DNA of 64,000 nucleotides from Naganishia liquefaciens (lineage: Eukaryota > Basidiomycota > Tremellomycetes > Filobasidiales > Filobasidiaceae): the NCBI GenBank assembly GCA_013423385.1, contig BLZA01000053.1, positions 248,001 to 312,000 of the forward strand, read 5' to 3'. Under the pieces are notes generated by a model, which made no database searches, had not been told where the DNA came from, and saw only the letters and a program-made list of their open reading frames with translations. Position 1 is the first letter of the stretch. Each line of letters begins with the position of its first letter. Shown here piece after piece: positions 24,740-36,638 of this stretch. A program made the position numbers and the translations under genes.

Positions 24740-26753
24740 ATGTCCGTGTCTGACATCGCACCCGGTCAGGCCGTCTACACCACCGATGAGAATGGACGTC
24801 CGTTCATCATTGTGCGAGAGCAAGGCAAGAAGGTCAGGACGCACGGACTCGAGGCTATTCGTAGCCACATCTTGGCCGCTCGTTCAGTGACCAACATTAT
24901 CAAGTCGTCTCTCGGCCCGCGTGGACTGGACAAGATCCTCATCTCTCCGGATGGAGATATCACCGTGACGAATGACGGAGCGACCATCTTGGGTCAAATG
25001 GAGGTGGAACATCAGATCGCAAAGTTGCTCGTCGAGGTTTCCAAATCGCAGGATGACGAGATTGGTGATGGTACAACCGGTGTAGTCGTACTGGCAGGTG
25101 CCTTGCTGTCGTCTGCGCTTTCGCTACTGGATCGAGGAATTCATCCCATCAGAATAGCAGACGGTTACGAAAAGGCTTGTGAGGTTGCCATTCAGGAGTT
25201 GGACAGGGTTGCGGATACGGTGAGTCTGCAGAACAGGAGCGAGGATGGCGCTGATATCCCTTCAGATCGAGTTCTCCAAGGACAACACCGACAACTTGAT
25301 GAAGACCGCCATGACGAGTTTGGGCAGCAAGATGTGAGTTCCGCCAACATCGCCTTTGTCGCATTCACTCATCACGTCCATGCAGCGTCTCGATGGCCCA
25401 TGAAAAGTTTGCCCAGATCGCCGTCGACGCCGTGCTATCAGTCGCAGATCTGGAGCGCAAAGATGTCGACTTTGAATTGATAAAGGTCGACGGCAAGGTC
25501 GGTGGATCTCTGGAAGACACAACGCTGGTCAAGGGAGTTGTCGTCGACAAGGACATGTCACATCCGCAAATGCCAAGAACGGTCAAGGACGCAAAGCTAG
25601 CCATTTTGACTTGTCCGTTCGAGCCGCCCAGGCCCAAGACAAAGCACAAGTTGGATATCGAGAGTGTCGAGGAGTATAAGAAGCTGCGGGAGTACGAGAG
25701 GGAGAAGTTTTTGGACATGATCAAGATGTAAGTGTCTCTAGGAGCATCATGCAACCGCGCTTACCCGCAAATTCAGGGTCAAGGACACGGGAGCCAACTT
25801 GGTCATCTGCCAGTGGGGTTTCGACGATGAAGCCAACCACCTGTTAATGCAAAACGATTTGCCCGCGGTTCGATGGGTGGGAGGTCCGGAAATTGAGCTC
25901 ATTGCCATCGCGACCAACGGTCGAATCGTACCTCGATTTGAAGACTTGACGGCGGACAAGCTGGGCACGGCGGGTATCGTTCGGGAATTGTCATTTGGAA
26001 CGACAAGAGAAAAGATGCTGGTCATCGAGGAGTGTGCTAACTCGAGGGCTGTGACGGTATTCGTCCGTGGAAGCAACAAGATGGTAAGTTTTCCGTCTTG
26101 GCTTTTCGGATTGGGCTGACTCTCTCGTAGATCATCGACGAGGCGAAGCGAGCGTTGCACGATGCGATCTGCGTTGTCCGAAACCTGGTTCGAGACAACC
26201 GAGTAGTGTACGGAGGAGGCGCTGCCGAAATCTGTGCTTCTATTGCCGTTGCCAAGGCCGCTGATGAAGTCAGTCTGGCATTCCCGCTCGATGACGGTTC
26301 TGCATGCTGACTGTTGACCTCCTTGCAGATCCCCACCATCGAGCAATACGCGATGCGCGCATTCGCTCAGGCATTGGACTCGACTCCCCTGGCATTGGCC
26401 GAGAACTCGGGTCTCTCCCCGATTGATACGTTGGCCGACGTCAAGAGCAGGCAAATAACGGAGAACAACCCTAGGTTGGGTATCGATTGTCTTGGCAAGG
26501 GCGAGAATGGTAAGGGCCTTTGAACTGTTGACGAACGATTGCTGACACCTTGCTCTCAATTCAGACATGAAGAAGCAGTATGTTTATGACCCTTTGATCT
26601 CCAAGCGACAGCAGTTCTTGTTGGCTACCCAGGTGCGTTTTGGTCTTTGAGCAAACGAACATCTTATTGATCTCCTAAACGCAGGTTGTTCGGATGATCC
26701 TGAGAATCGACGATGTTGTCGATGCCAGCGCATTCCAGGATGAACTCGAGTAA
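24740..26753 (+). CDS. CCT5: T-complex protein 1 subunit epsilon (CCT5)
   Basis: Subunit of the cytosolic group II chaperonin TRiC/CCT, which folds actin, tubulin and WD proteins. About 545 residues in about eight exons. Start [19 protein letters not shown]. Equatorial-domain ATP motifs are [27 protein letters not shown] and [15 protein letters not shown]. The apical domain follows ([22 protein letters not shown]), then [38 protein letters not shown] and [18 protein letters not shown]. The epsilon identity rests on the [17 protein letters not shown] segment and the N-terminal pattern. It ends [16 protein letters not shown]. The last two exons are joined over short introns at about 26514-26565 and 26633-26684. 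Confidence 0.95.
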
Positions 26754-27254
26754 ATCCACAATGTACAAGATAGGCTTTCTTTCCGAAGATGGCATAGACT
26801 CTACGGAAGCGGTAGTGATGTTGCTAGCCTCCCTCGGTCTTGATGGATCTACTCGAGAGGCAAATTGCTCAAGCGACAAGTCGTGTCAGCAGAGTCCCTT
26901 GATCTAAGCACGCCAGTATATCTGCTCAATCCCTGCAACATGCCCCCTGAGTGCTGGAATGCAGTTTGTATCAACAACGGCTGTTGGCCAGATTGATCTA
27001 TAGGTTGAACCACCCGATTAACACCTTGAAAGCTACCTTGTGCGGCTAGTACTGGACGAGGTGAACGAGGTAACAAGGCATCTAACCGGCCCCTTTCGGC
27101 CAGAGTCGGACAACCTTTTTTCTGCGCCGCGGAGCCACACCCAGGTTGCGATCGAATCAGTGTCGTCGCTGGGCTGCATCATGGCTATCAATCATACGGG
27201 ACTCGGCTCATTTTGCGTCGCACAAAGACCCAACGACCCAATTACTACACCGCC
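26754..27254. promoter_or_regulatory. CCT5 3' flank and promoter of the ESSS gene
   Basis: A 500-bp spacer between two plus-strand genes. I see no gene or RNA in it. Confidence 0.5.
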
Positions 27255-28067
27255 ATGCTCCGCTCTGCTACCTCCATCGCCAGGCCCCTCCGATCCGCCG
27301 CCAACACCACCGCCCGTCGGGGTTACGCGTCTCACGGTCCTTCGTACAACGCTCCTTCCGGTTATATCTTTGGAGAAAAGGTGAGATGCGTTTGCAAGTT
27401 GGACAGGAAGGAGGAGGCGCGCTGAAGACGGAGGGACGGGGCGCTGCTGTCGAAAAAACGTGGGAGCTGAAGAGTAAGGTAACTGCGGAAAAGCCAATGG
27501 GGATGGCAATGCGCGGAGCGGGAGATTAAACCCGGCCGCGAAGGTCGACGTTGGGTTTGGAGATGGTGCGAAGAGCGGTTCGCTCACGCACATACATCTC
27601 GCTGAGAAGCTTGGCTGGAATGGCTGTTTGGCGAGCGCATTGACGGAATTGCCGCGGAGCAGAACGATATGCTGATATTCGACTTGACTCTTCCAGCCAC
27701 CTCCTGCCGGTCAGAAGCGAGTGAAAGAAGATTGGGAGTAAGTGCAAGATTCCGTTTGGGGTACATGGGGTCCGGCATTTGCTGACATCGAAATCTCTGC
27801 AGAAACATCTGGTACTTTGGTATCTTCGGTGGAATGGCTTTTGCTGCCTTGATCCTCACTTACAAGCCGGACACAAGGTGCGTCATCGCGCACAGGCCAT
27901 ATTATTGAGGGTTCCTGTCGATACTAATGGACTTTCTTCATTTGCCGTTTGACAGCATTCAGGGATGGGCATACAACGAGGCCAAGCGACGAATGGTGGA
28001 AAGCGGTCAATGGGAACAAATCAAGTACAGGCCCAGCGAGGACAGCACCATTCCCGCTTCTCAATAG
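27255..28067 (+). CDS. mitochondrial complex I ESSS subunit (NDUFB11 homologue)
   Basis: Accessory membrane-arm subunit of NADH:ubiquinone oxidoreductase, about 117 residues. The N-terminus MLRSATSIARPLRSAANTT, with RRGYASHG, is a mitochondrial presequence. After it come SGYIFGEK, PPPAGQKRVKEDWE, NIWYFGIFGGMAFAALIL (the single membrane span) and TYKPDTS, IQGWAYNEAKRRM. The order and the W-E-N-x-W-Y, YKPDT and AKRRM landmarks fit fungal ESSS proteins. Exon 1 is 27255-27380; intron 1 (27381-27696) is 316 nt, about five times the usual size here; three small exons follow. The stop is at 28065-28067. Confidence 0.88.
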
Positions 28068-28516
28068 GCGGAGATCGGTCGGTTATGGATCGGTTGTACT
28101 TCTGGAAGCTTGGGCATATGCGGATCCGATATTGAGTTATGTTTTCGCGGTTGACGAGTGCTCGGATCGTTCGTGATTACCCGAAACCCACGCTCGCATT
28201 CCACTTTTGCCAAGATTCCCAACTCAACCCTCACGAATGCACTGACGTTTACCACTTTGTCTTGATGTCAATTGCGTTTGGAACGAAAGACAAGACAAAT
28301 CTTTACGGTCGCTATTTCGCCGTGTCAAAGTCACCTCAAACGTCTTACGGACAACTTGCTCGGGTCACGCTGTTTGTGGGGACTCATTATCCCGCTATCG
28401 ATGTCAACACCTGCGTGTGATGATTGAGTCGCTCGATCTGCTTGACGAAAATGCGATAGCGAAGTCTCTGCGCAACATCTCGTTTCGAAAAGTACGATGA
28501 CGCATTCCTCTGTCTA
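28068..28516. other. convergent 3' intergenic region
   Basis: Tail-to-tail spacer between the ESSS gene and MTR3. Nothing was recognised. Confidence 0.55.
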
Positions 28517-29507
28517 CTAAGACGCTTGTACATTCCTCCCACTAGCCAATGTGACAGCGACCTTTCCGTGTACCCCTGCGCTCGCAGTCACTCCCCGATC
28601 AACCATTTTGAGGACCTCTTCAACTGAAGCTTGACCCGTCATCCAGACATCGGTCAGCGTGTCGAGCGCAGGCATGACGCCTAGTGTCACCCTTGCCTCG
28701 GCGCTTCTCGACTCCACTCCCGTTGGATCCGTGATGACTGTCTTTGCCTCTCCTGTCGCACCGGCAAGAGCACATCCCACGCCGACACCCAACCCATTCA
28801 GGGCGACTCCCGCATCCGCCAATGCTGCGCAAGCGACGCTAAGACCGCACGCCAGAGTTCCTTCCAAACTCGGGCTTTCGCTCTGGAGGACCAAGAGCCA
28901 TACATCGGTCACGCTTTTCGGATGGTCGGCGAGATGTAATTGAAGCGCGGGAAGAAGGGATTGCGTGAGAAGGTGGGAAAGATGAGGTGGTTCCGTGTCC
29001 TGTAGATCATCTTCAGTATCGCTACGCAGATTTATATGCTTGAGACTCACTCGAAGAGGCGCACGCCGTGGGTGACTTGCGAATGGCGCAAACTTGATCT
29101 CAACATTGACGGTACCTTGAGGACTATACGGCGGCGGCTTGGCACGAGGTCCATATCTGAATGATGCGTTTCAGTAGCTGGCCGGTGAGAAGAAGCTTTT
29201 CAAGACGTACACTGCACAAGCGATCTTGACATTGCCACACTCGATGTACGCACTGCCGTTCGCCTGCGAGATCAGACCCGTGTTCATGACTGTGGGTTTG
29301 CGGAGTCGCATGAGCCACGTTGGAGACAAAGCAAGGAAGAGGGACGACAAACGTACAAACGTTCCGCATTTCATCGAGTGTACGACCATCAGCACGTTCT
29401 TTGCCCTTTCCAGGGGACGGTATCTCAACGGGCATATCGTATATTGGTGGATACGATTTCTCGGGCCCGGGAAGACGACGGCGGTCCGTGAAGCCTTGAA
29501 TCGACAT
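28517..29507 (-). CDS. MTR3: exosome core subunit, RNase PH-like (MTR3/EXOSC6)
   Basis: Structural RNase PH-fold subunit of the nine-member RNA exosome ring, in nucleus and cytosol. Start MSIQGFTDRRRLPGPEKSYP; KERADGRTLDEMRNV is the conserved DGR lead-in. Splicing (donor GTACGT, acceptor near 29290) yields FMNTGLISQANGSAYIECGN, then VKIACAVYGPRAKPPPYSPQG, the MTR3/RRP46-like core. The remaining domain ends SAGVHGKVAVTLASGRNVQAS. Catalytic phosphorolytic residues are not evident, as expected for eukaryotic exosome subunits. Assignment to MTR3 rather than RRP46 rests on the N-terminal extension and the YGPRAKPPPYSPQG loop. Confidence 0.85.
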
Positions 29508-30229
29508 CTTTGGTGGACAGAGAGGGATTGACGCAGATGAGAAGCGTTCTCTCTGTTCAGTAATAGATACTGCAGGATGATAGGGAACAAGGTCAAGCAG
29601 TTGTTAACCTCAACCATCGAAATCTGAAACGCCGTCTCCCCGATCACCCGCTCGATCGCCCTACCACTTCTCGACGCCGTGAGTCATGCATACGGATTGT
29701 CCCAACCGATTCAGACGGTGATAAAGTTGTCTCTTGGTCAATCTTGAGGACCTTCAGCTACAGGCCGAACTGAAGGAGGAGATCTCAATGCTATCAACTC
29801 GAACTTAGGCGGATATGCATCAATTTCGACAGATTCCACTGGCGGACTTCTCGTGTGAGCTTGCGGGAGATCTCAACGCAGGAAAGATGCCAGCTTTCGC
29901 ATAAGCGGAATGCCTGCAGCGTGGTCTGAAGGGGAAACTGGAGGAGTCGACTGTCCAAGCTGAGGTCTAATGCGAGGTTATGGTACTCCTGGTAATAACC
30001 GGGGCGATGCGGCCGCTGGTTATTTTTGATAGCTTACCACGAGCGGACAGCAAAGGGTAACGCCATACTCGACGTCGTTTACATGTCGCTCGTTCCCAGT
30101 TCATTCTGGTGTGTTTCTCTTTCGTGCTGTTGTACATCCATGCAAGGACTATCAGCGAGACCGATCGATCTCGCCTGATCGCTCTCACGCGCCGTAGCGA
30201 CTTGCGCGAGTGTTTTCGAGACCTAAAGG
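29508..30229. other. intergenic region between MTR3 and the muconate-cyclase-like gene
   Basis: About 720 bp between two minus-strand genes, including the MTR3 promoter. Nothing specific was recognised. Confidence 0.5.
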
Positions 30230-31769
30230 CTAGTGATCCCAGGTGTTGTACCACACCGCCACACTAGCGCCGATATCCTCTTTCGGTCCCTTGCGCTGCT
30301 CGAGCGGATAGCTCTCATTCGTTACTTCATTCAGATTGACACTCCCAATGATATTAAATGAGCTTTCTCGCGTCCACTGTAGCGCCCACACCCATCCCTG
30401 CTCGCTATCCGTCAAGCAGAGGTAGATCTCGCCCTTGGGACCCGTCGTGGGACACACGGAGATGGCGTTGGCCCAGCCGCCGCTCGTGGGCGTCTGCCAA
30501 CGGTGCAGGGGGAGGTGTTCGTCGTAGTCTGTTTCGCGGCTGACCTGAGCCGGCGTCCCAGAGAGGTAGCCCGTCGTGGGATCCACGCGGATGGCGATGA
30601 GGTAGCCCTTTTCGGATGGCTTGAGGCCACGGGTCGAGGCGAAGAGAACGTCGCCCGCTGGGGATGTTCTCACCTCTGAATGGTAGCGATCAGTTTTCAG
30701 CTTCGGGTGTTGAAGAAGACTTACCGTCTGCCCAATACAAGCTGCAATCTGCGTCTGGCGGTAGAATGTTGACACATTGCCTCCACGCGAGATCGGTCGA
30801 CATTGAGCCGTCGGCATTGTTCGTGTGTTCGTAGATATCGACATACTGCGAAGCAGTCAGCGAGATCCCTTCACTGAAAGTCCTTGGACTTACAGAGGAA
30901 TGCTCTTGCACGACATAAACGACCCGATTCTTTCCTCCGCCGGCCTGACACGGCCACACATGTCGCGGGCCGTCATTCGGCCGCTTGGAGATCGTCTTGC
31001 TTCCTAGCTGTACTCGTCGTGGGGCATCGGTCACGTTTTCCAGATTGTAGGTCCAGATGGCGTTCCGACCGCTGCGAACACGATCAGCCCTTGCGATGTC
31101 GCGCGGAAACGTAGGCTCATACATGTCTGCGACGTAGAGTCGATTTCCATCTGGCGAGAGATCCGCACTCTACTGCCGTCGTCAGCCGTGAATCGGAAGT
31201 AAAGGGGAGTGAAGCGATAAAGGACATACGTGACCACCATGTCTCAGCCCACCGAAATCCATAATTCCACCGATATTCTCGCCCCTATCGAGCGCCGCAC
31301 GTTCTTCATCGCTGACAAAGCTAAAGCTCTGTATCGGCGCTGCCTTTCCCTCCTCCCTGTGGCCATCTGTGATAAAGTATCCATCTTTCGGGTCTATAGC
31401 AAAGACATCTCCTTGAGGACCGCTGACGCTGTACAGAGCATGCTCATTGGCCGTTACGTATCCCGAAAGGTACTTTGGATGAGCTTCGTTGACCTTTATC
31501 GGCGAAATATGCTCTCCACTTCGAAAGTCATCCGAGAAACTGTCCCCGGTAATTTGGTACGCCGTCAGACTCGGTGGATCCGTCCATCCCGTGCAGTACA
31601 ACATGTCGATGTGCGGATCCTGGGTCTGATGTATGTGCATCCACGAGTGTCCGCCAGGTGTCTTCCAGATGTACTGGACGCTCAGCGCATTGTCCTTGTC
31701 TTCGCTATCGAATATGACGGTGTAGGCGTACGGATGACGAAAGGTGCCGACGAAGAGACGGCCTTTCAT
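30230..31769 (-). CDS. carboxy-cis,cis-muconate cyclase-like seven-bladed beta-propeller
   Basis: Family of fungal 3-carboxymuconate lactonizing enzymes (and 6-phosphogluconolactonase-like relatives), which close ring-cleavage products of protocatechuate to lactones in the cytosol. Start MKGRLFVGTFRHPYAYTVIFD, the typical first propeller strand. Characteristic segments are SWMHIHQTQDPHIDMLYCTG, PKYLSGYVTANEHALYSVSG, GGLRHGGH, SPDGNRLYVADM, NDGPRHVWPCQAGGG and GDVLFASTRGLKPSEKGYL. The C-terminus is GPKEDIGASVAVWYNTWDH. Four or five short introns. It is transcribed divergently, over about 320 bp, from a salicylate-hydroxylase-like gene, which supports a role in aromatic catabolism. The exact substrate is not shown by the sequence. 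Confidence 0.85.
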
Positions 31770-32093
31770 GATGGGTGGATCTTTCCAAGGAGGTACTGAG
31801 GTTTCTGTCTGCCCATCACAAGGAGGACCTGGGTGAACCCTTATTCACCTCTGCTCCCATCTCGCATTCTCGGCGCAGGTAGCGATCGGCTGTTTACAAT
31901 GTCGCACTCTATGCGCATCTCTCGTCCGCGGCAGTTGACGGAAATCAGTATGTCTTGATTCGTCATATAGCGGGGCGCCAGGGAGCGGGGCTCACCCGAG
32001 CATCCACCAGATGGGCTGGGCACGGGTATATAGCAACGCCTCATGTCTCCCACGGCGAGTTGCGGTTTTGTAGAAGAGGAGCCGTGGAGCAAG
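31770..32093. promoter_or_regulatory. bidirectional promoter of the aromatic-catabolism gene pair
   Basis: A TATATAG at 32027-32033 points to the plus-strand flavin monooxygenase. A perfect inverted repeat GGTGAA-(6 nt)-TTCACC lies at 31832-31849, and a CCGCGG palindrome lies near 31926-31931. CGG-type palindromes are classic targets of fungal Zn2Cys6 activators, which control most aromatic pathways; binding here is inference. Confidence 0.5.
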
Positions 32094-33956
32094 ATGTCGA
32101 CGAGCGAAACGACTGCAAAGCACGAAACGACCATCGCCGTGATCGGAGGTGGAATCGGCGGAATCCTCACCGCGATTGGGCTGGGCCAGCAGGGATACAA
32201 TGTTCACCTGTTTGAACAGGCGCCCAAGTTTAGCGAGATTGGCGCCGGTATTGCAATGTGAGTTGCCCTGATATTTATTGTCAGTAGGGAACCTGACGCT
32301 GTTTCCCACGGCAGCGGAGGTAACTCGTTTAGAGCGTTGCAGAAGATGGGCCTTGGGGAGGACTACGCCAAGGTGGCTGGTGAGTACGAGGTGTTATACC
32401 CAAAGAAGCTAACTCATGCATGTCTCCAGATGTCGCTCTCCCGGACCACGTCTGGTTTGACTTTGTCGCATGGGACACACGGGAAAAGATCGGGGCTGTA
32501 AGAGAGTTGGGATAAATCCATGATTCTTGTATTGATACATTCGTCTGCCAGCCGGTCAGCAAACCACCATATACCAACGTTCACCGCGCTCGTTTTCTAG
32601 ACGAGATGTTGCGTCATTTACCGGACACTGTGACGGTGCACTTTGGCTCACGTCTCTCGTATATTGAAAACTTTGACGAGTCTAGTGAGGCTACCGCGCC
32701 GGCCGCGGACGACGGACGGATGAACACGCAGGGCAAGAAGCGCAAGCAAGGCGTTCGGCTGCACGTTGAGAAGCCAAACAAGGATGCACATCCTGATTAC
32801 CCCGCCGAGCCCACAGTGTTTGAGTGCGACGTCTGCATCGGTTGTGACGTGAGTGCGCTGTGGAAATCAGGTGCGACTGACAAACAACCGTCTGAAACAG
32901 GGCGTCAAATCCGCCGTCCGCAAGGCTTTGGACCTCGGTGGGACGGTAAGGTATACCGGAACATACGCCTACCGAGGTCTCCTCCCCATGGACAAGGCAA
33001 TCCAGGCCTCGGGACCGGACGTGCGCCTTCCCAAGATGTGGCTCGGCGATCAAAAGGTATGTTAACAGGTCCGCCTCATCTCAAGCCGACCGCTGACTTG
33101 CCCGGACCCGCTCCAGCACATCCTCACATTCCCCATTGACGGCGGCGCCACACTCAACCTCGTCGCCTTTGTCTCGGACCGTTCCAAGCCGGAAGATGAG
33201 CGCGAATTCCACGGACCGTGGGTGACGCCGAGCTCGTTGCAGGAGATGCAGAAGGACTACCAAGGCTGGGATCGGATGGTGACGGATCTGTTTCCCGTAA
33301 GTCGTCTTCCGCGCTGCTTTTCCCCAATTGCGGAGCTGATCCGGCGTCACGGGCAACAGTTGATCGAGAAGCCCGAACATTGGGCGCTGCATGATTTGTT
33401 GCCGTTGGATCACTGGATCAAAGGCCGTGTCGCATTGCTCGGAGATGCCGTGAGTTCATCTTTGCTGCACCGAGAGCACACCTGGCTGACGTTTCTCAAA
33501 GGCCCATGCCGTAAGCCTCCAAGCCATAGCCTCGACATGATGCGCTGACCCCCTCCCAGTCCCTTCCGCATAATGGTGCAGGCGCAGGTCAGGCGATCGA
33601 AGATGCCCTCCTGTTGAGCGAAATCTTCAAGCATCCTCAGTGTACCGCCGAGACGGCGCCGACGTTCCTTGCCGTGTGGGAAGAAATTCGACGACCACGT
33701 GCCAACCAGCAGATGGTGCATAGTCGACGAAGTGGAGATGTGAGTCTTCCCCGTATCATTTAGACAAATGATGATGCTAATGAGTTGAATGGGCTAGTTG
33801 TATGAGTTTGCATCGGATCTAGGAAGGGATTATGACAAGATGGGCAAGGAGATGGAAACGAGATGGAACTGGATTTGGGATCATGATCATCAGGCGGATA
33901 TTGATCGCGCGTACGCCTTGTTGCGAGAGCGAGGGTTCACGGAAAAAGTATTGTGA
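32094..33956 (+). CDS. FAD-dependent aromatic monooxygenase (salicylate hydroxylase-like)
   Basis: Class A flavoprotein hydroxylase, single component. Dinucleotide-binding motif TTIAVIGGGIGGILTAIGL near the N-terminus, then HLFEQAPKFSEIGAGI. The second FAD/NADPH motif CIGCDGVKSAVRKAL is interrupted by an intron (at about 32848). [33 protein letters not shown] is the GD motif plus helix. The protein ends RAYALLRERGFTEKVL. Such enzymes hydroxylate, often with decarboxylation, salicylate or hydroxybenzoates to catechols or hydroquinones. An ATG at 32043 is in frame, but the TATA box at 32027 lies only about 15 bp before it, so the ATG at 32094 (MSTSETTAKHETT) is preferred. The neighbouring lactonase and the dioxygenase at 47577 fit a shared pathway. 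Confidence 0.88.
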
Positions 33957-34869
33957 TATCGTAATGATAGGTTGTACAGATTATATGCTCATCCAAAAAA
34001 AAATCACCGGTCAGATTCACCTAGACGGGAGAGACGTATCAGTCACTGCAGACATCGCAACACGCGACCACGCCACCAGACCACCAAGGAGTATCCTTCA
34101 GAAACCGTATTTGATAATCAACCCCCTACCGGCCACCCCCCGCGCCCACAAACCCCAACGCTCCCAAGCTCCCCGTCAACCTTTCCCAAGATCGACCAAC
34201 CGCGCCATTGGTATCGTCAGCCCAACACCCCTTCCCACCCGACCGCCCTCTATCCAGCTCGACATCCGAAGACGGAGTAGGACCGAAAGCGGAAGAAGCA
34301 GTCTGAGACACTGCGATGACGGTACCGACAATGGAAGGTGAACGGTACCGGGTTTTCAAGGAGGAGAGTGACGTGATTACGAGTGAGCGCGAAAGAGGTG
34401 GAAGTATGCCTCTCGTTCAGGACCCCCCGAAGAGGGCTGAACGAGGACACCTCGGAGGAGGGGGGTCATTCGGCACTTCCTATGTATTGCTTTTGGTTGT
34501 GAAGCTCATCATTGATTGCCTCGGTGGTGGATCCGGCGGATGTGCAAGGAAGGGAAAGCAGAAGAGATACTCACGGTTCAAAGCCAGGCGATTGTGAGGT
34601 AGAGACCTGTGGGTCAGAGGCCGTCAAGTAGTTATCAATCGTGCACTGCACCTGGTTGCGAATGGTTCAACCCGGTATATATGGGCGCTCAAGAAATAAA
34701 AGTGAGCTGGCTTTGACTCGATAAATGACGTGGACGCGCGCGGACAACAAAGCAAACAAGGCAGCATGGCATGAGTCATCCCATACGGACTGTTGACTCG
34801 GGAGGCTGTGGTCATCAATCTGTCCTTGAAAAACTGTCGATACAACCACTCGCATATCATTTCAGCATC
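33957..34869. other. intergenic region upstream of the MINDY gene
   Basis: About 900 bp between two plus-strand genes. It contains a C-rich stretch around 34030-34260 and an A9 run near 33997. A minus-strand frame at 34126-34359 is a weak candidate for a small gene and is not called. Confidence 0.45.
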
Positions 34870-36455
34870 ATGTTCGGTGGAGCATATCACGCGTACACCC
34901 AGAAACCCGTAGAGCGGCCTCCCGGATGGGTCCCGCCCCCGCCGCCCGACGCTCCAGAGCTTTCGTACGACAAGCCGACGCAACCCGACGACGTTGCCGA
35001 GGATCTCGACAAGAAGCTTCAGATAGCTCCCTCCAAGCAGCCACATCCTACATCTCAAGCTCAGGAGCAAGCACCGTCGTCCCAAATCGATACGGACCCG
35101 CTCGGTGAATGGACGCTCAAGGAGATCGCCTGGCCCGACCCTCGAATTGGCGGATTCCGCAGAACCGTTAAAGTCCTGACGCAGAACGCCAACGGCCCTT
35201 GTTCTCTCCTCGCACTCGCCAACGTCCTCATTCTCCGCGGCTCCATCCACATCTCGCACAAGCTGGAAAAGATCACGTATGCGGCGCTGTCGGCCCTGAT
35301 TGCAGACTTTCTCGTCTCGCGGCCGCAGTCGGGCAATCCACGAGGACTTACGCTGGAGGCGGCCCTGAACATCTTGCCGACGACGGTGCGCGGTTTGAAC
35401 GTTAATGTGGGCTTTGACGATATCAAGAGCTTTCAGGCGACCGAGGGAAGCAGTGATGAGCTAGCATTGTTTGAGATGGCCGGCGTGGATCTCGTGCACG
35501 GCTGGATTGCGGACACGGGCTCGAGCGAGGAATGGGCGGCGATGAAGCGCGCGGCCGGAGATGAAATACCTACGTATGATGGGCTGCAGGAAGCGATCAT
35601 CAGGGGAATGGGGACGACCGAGGGCCAAGCGGCGACGGATGGTAAGTTCCCGTGGGATCAATGCAGGTGAAACGGATTATGATATTCCGACCAGCGACTT
35701 TGCTGCAACATTTTTTGCAAAGTACCGGAACGCAGCTTACGTTTCCCGGTCTCTTCGCTCTCAATGCTCTGGAACCGGGCTCGGTCGTTGCCGTAAGTTT
35801 TCCTTCACAAGCTCTTGAAGCCTGCTCATGTCCTTCGGTCAGTTCTTCCGCAACTCGCACTTGAGTGTCCTTTACCGGCGGCATCTCCCTCCGCCTGACT
35901 CTTCCGATTCTTCTCCAACGCTCTACCAACTCGTGACCGATCAATCCTTTGCACTCGAGCCGGAAATCACATGGGAATCCATTACAGACATTGATGGTTC
36001 CGGGACGGCGTACTACAACAGCGAATTCTTCCCGGCTAGCAGCGCCGGTGGAGATTACAGCGGGATGAGCGCAAGAGAAGTTGTACGTAGGGAAGAGAGA
36101 GCGCGCAGAGAGCAGGCAAGGGAGGAGGCATTGATGCGCGGCGAGAATACGGATGATTATCGGGGAAGCATGGAGGATCAAACGGACCTTCAGTGAGTAG
36201 GGTGTAGCGCAGTCGTGCGAGCATGGAACTAATCTGAGCCTTTTCAGACTTGCTCGTGAGTTGCAGGAAGAAGAAGATCGGATGATTGCCGAGTCATACC
36301 GCGATCAAGACCAACAGCGACACCGGCGGGAGAATGTCCAGCTGGATCCAGCCGTTAGGGCTCGGGCTGCGCCCAGGGCGGAGGAAGGGGCCGAGGCAAG
36401 GCCCGGGAAAGTCAAGAAGGAGAAGAAAGAAAAGAAGGATTGCTGTGTCATGTGA
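34870..36455 (+). CDS. MINDY-family deubiquitinase (FAM63-like) with C-terminal CaaX box
   Basis: Cys protease that trims K48-linked polyubiquitin. Start MFGGAYHAYTQKPVERPP; another in-frame ATG at 34771 is less likely. The catalytic core begins WTLKEIAWPDP. TQNANGPCSLLALANVLILRG holds the catalytic Cys, and FEMAGVDLVHGWIAD holds the catalytic His. A downstream exon has FFRNSHLSVLYRRH, matching the family FRN.H..(T/V)LYK. Ubiquitin-binding-like Arg/Glu-rich segments follow (REERARREQAREEAL; LARELQEEEDRMIAESYRDQ). The protein ends with a lysine-rich stretch and CCVM, a CaaX motif predicting prenylation and membrane attachment. About four short introns. Confidence 0.9.
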
Positions 36456-36638
36456 TCATCTTGCGCTCTAAACTATGATTCCCCGGCGATATGCAGCCCG
36501 TACTTTTTGGATTCTTCCTGAATGCTTCACAACATGGCCCTCTACAGAACTAGCTATACCTTTACTGTCCAAATCCGCGCCCCCCCCCTTTCCCCGCCTC
36601 CGGACATCTTTGAAAGCCTTCCAGTCATTCGCCACAAA

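Noticed and set aside
34126-34450. Minus-strand reading (ASSAFGPTPSSDVELD... ending GALGFVGAGGGR) as a small gene
   Set aside because: Low-complexity Gly/Ser sequence; no convincing splice links it to an upstream start; could be composition bias.
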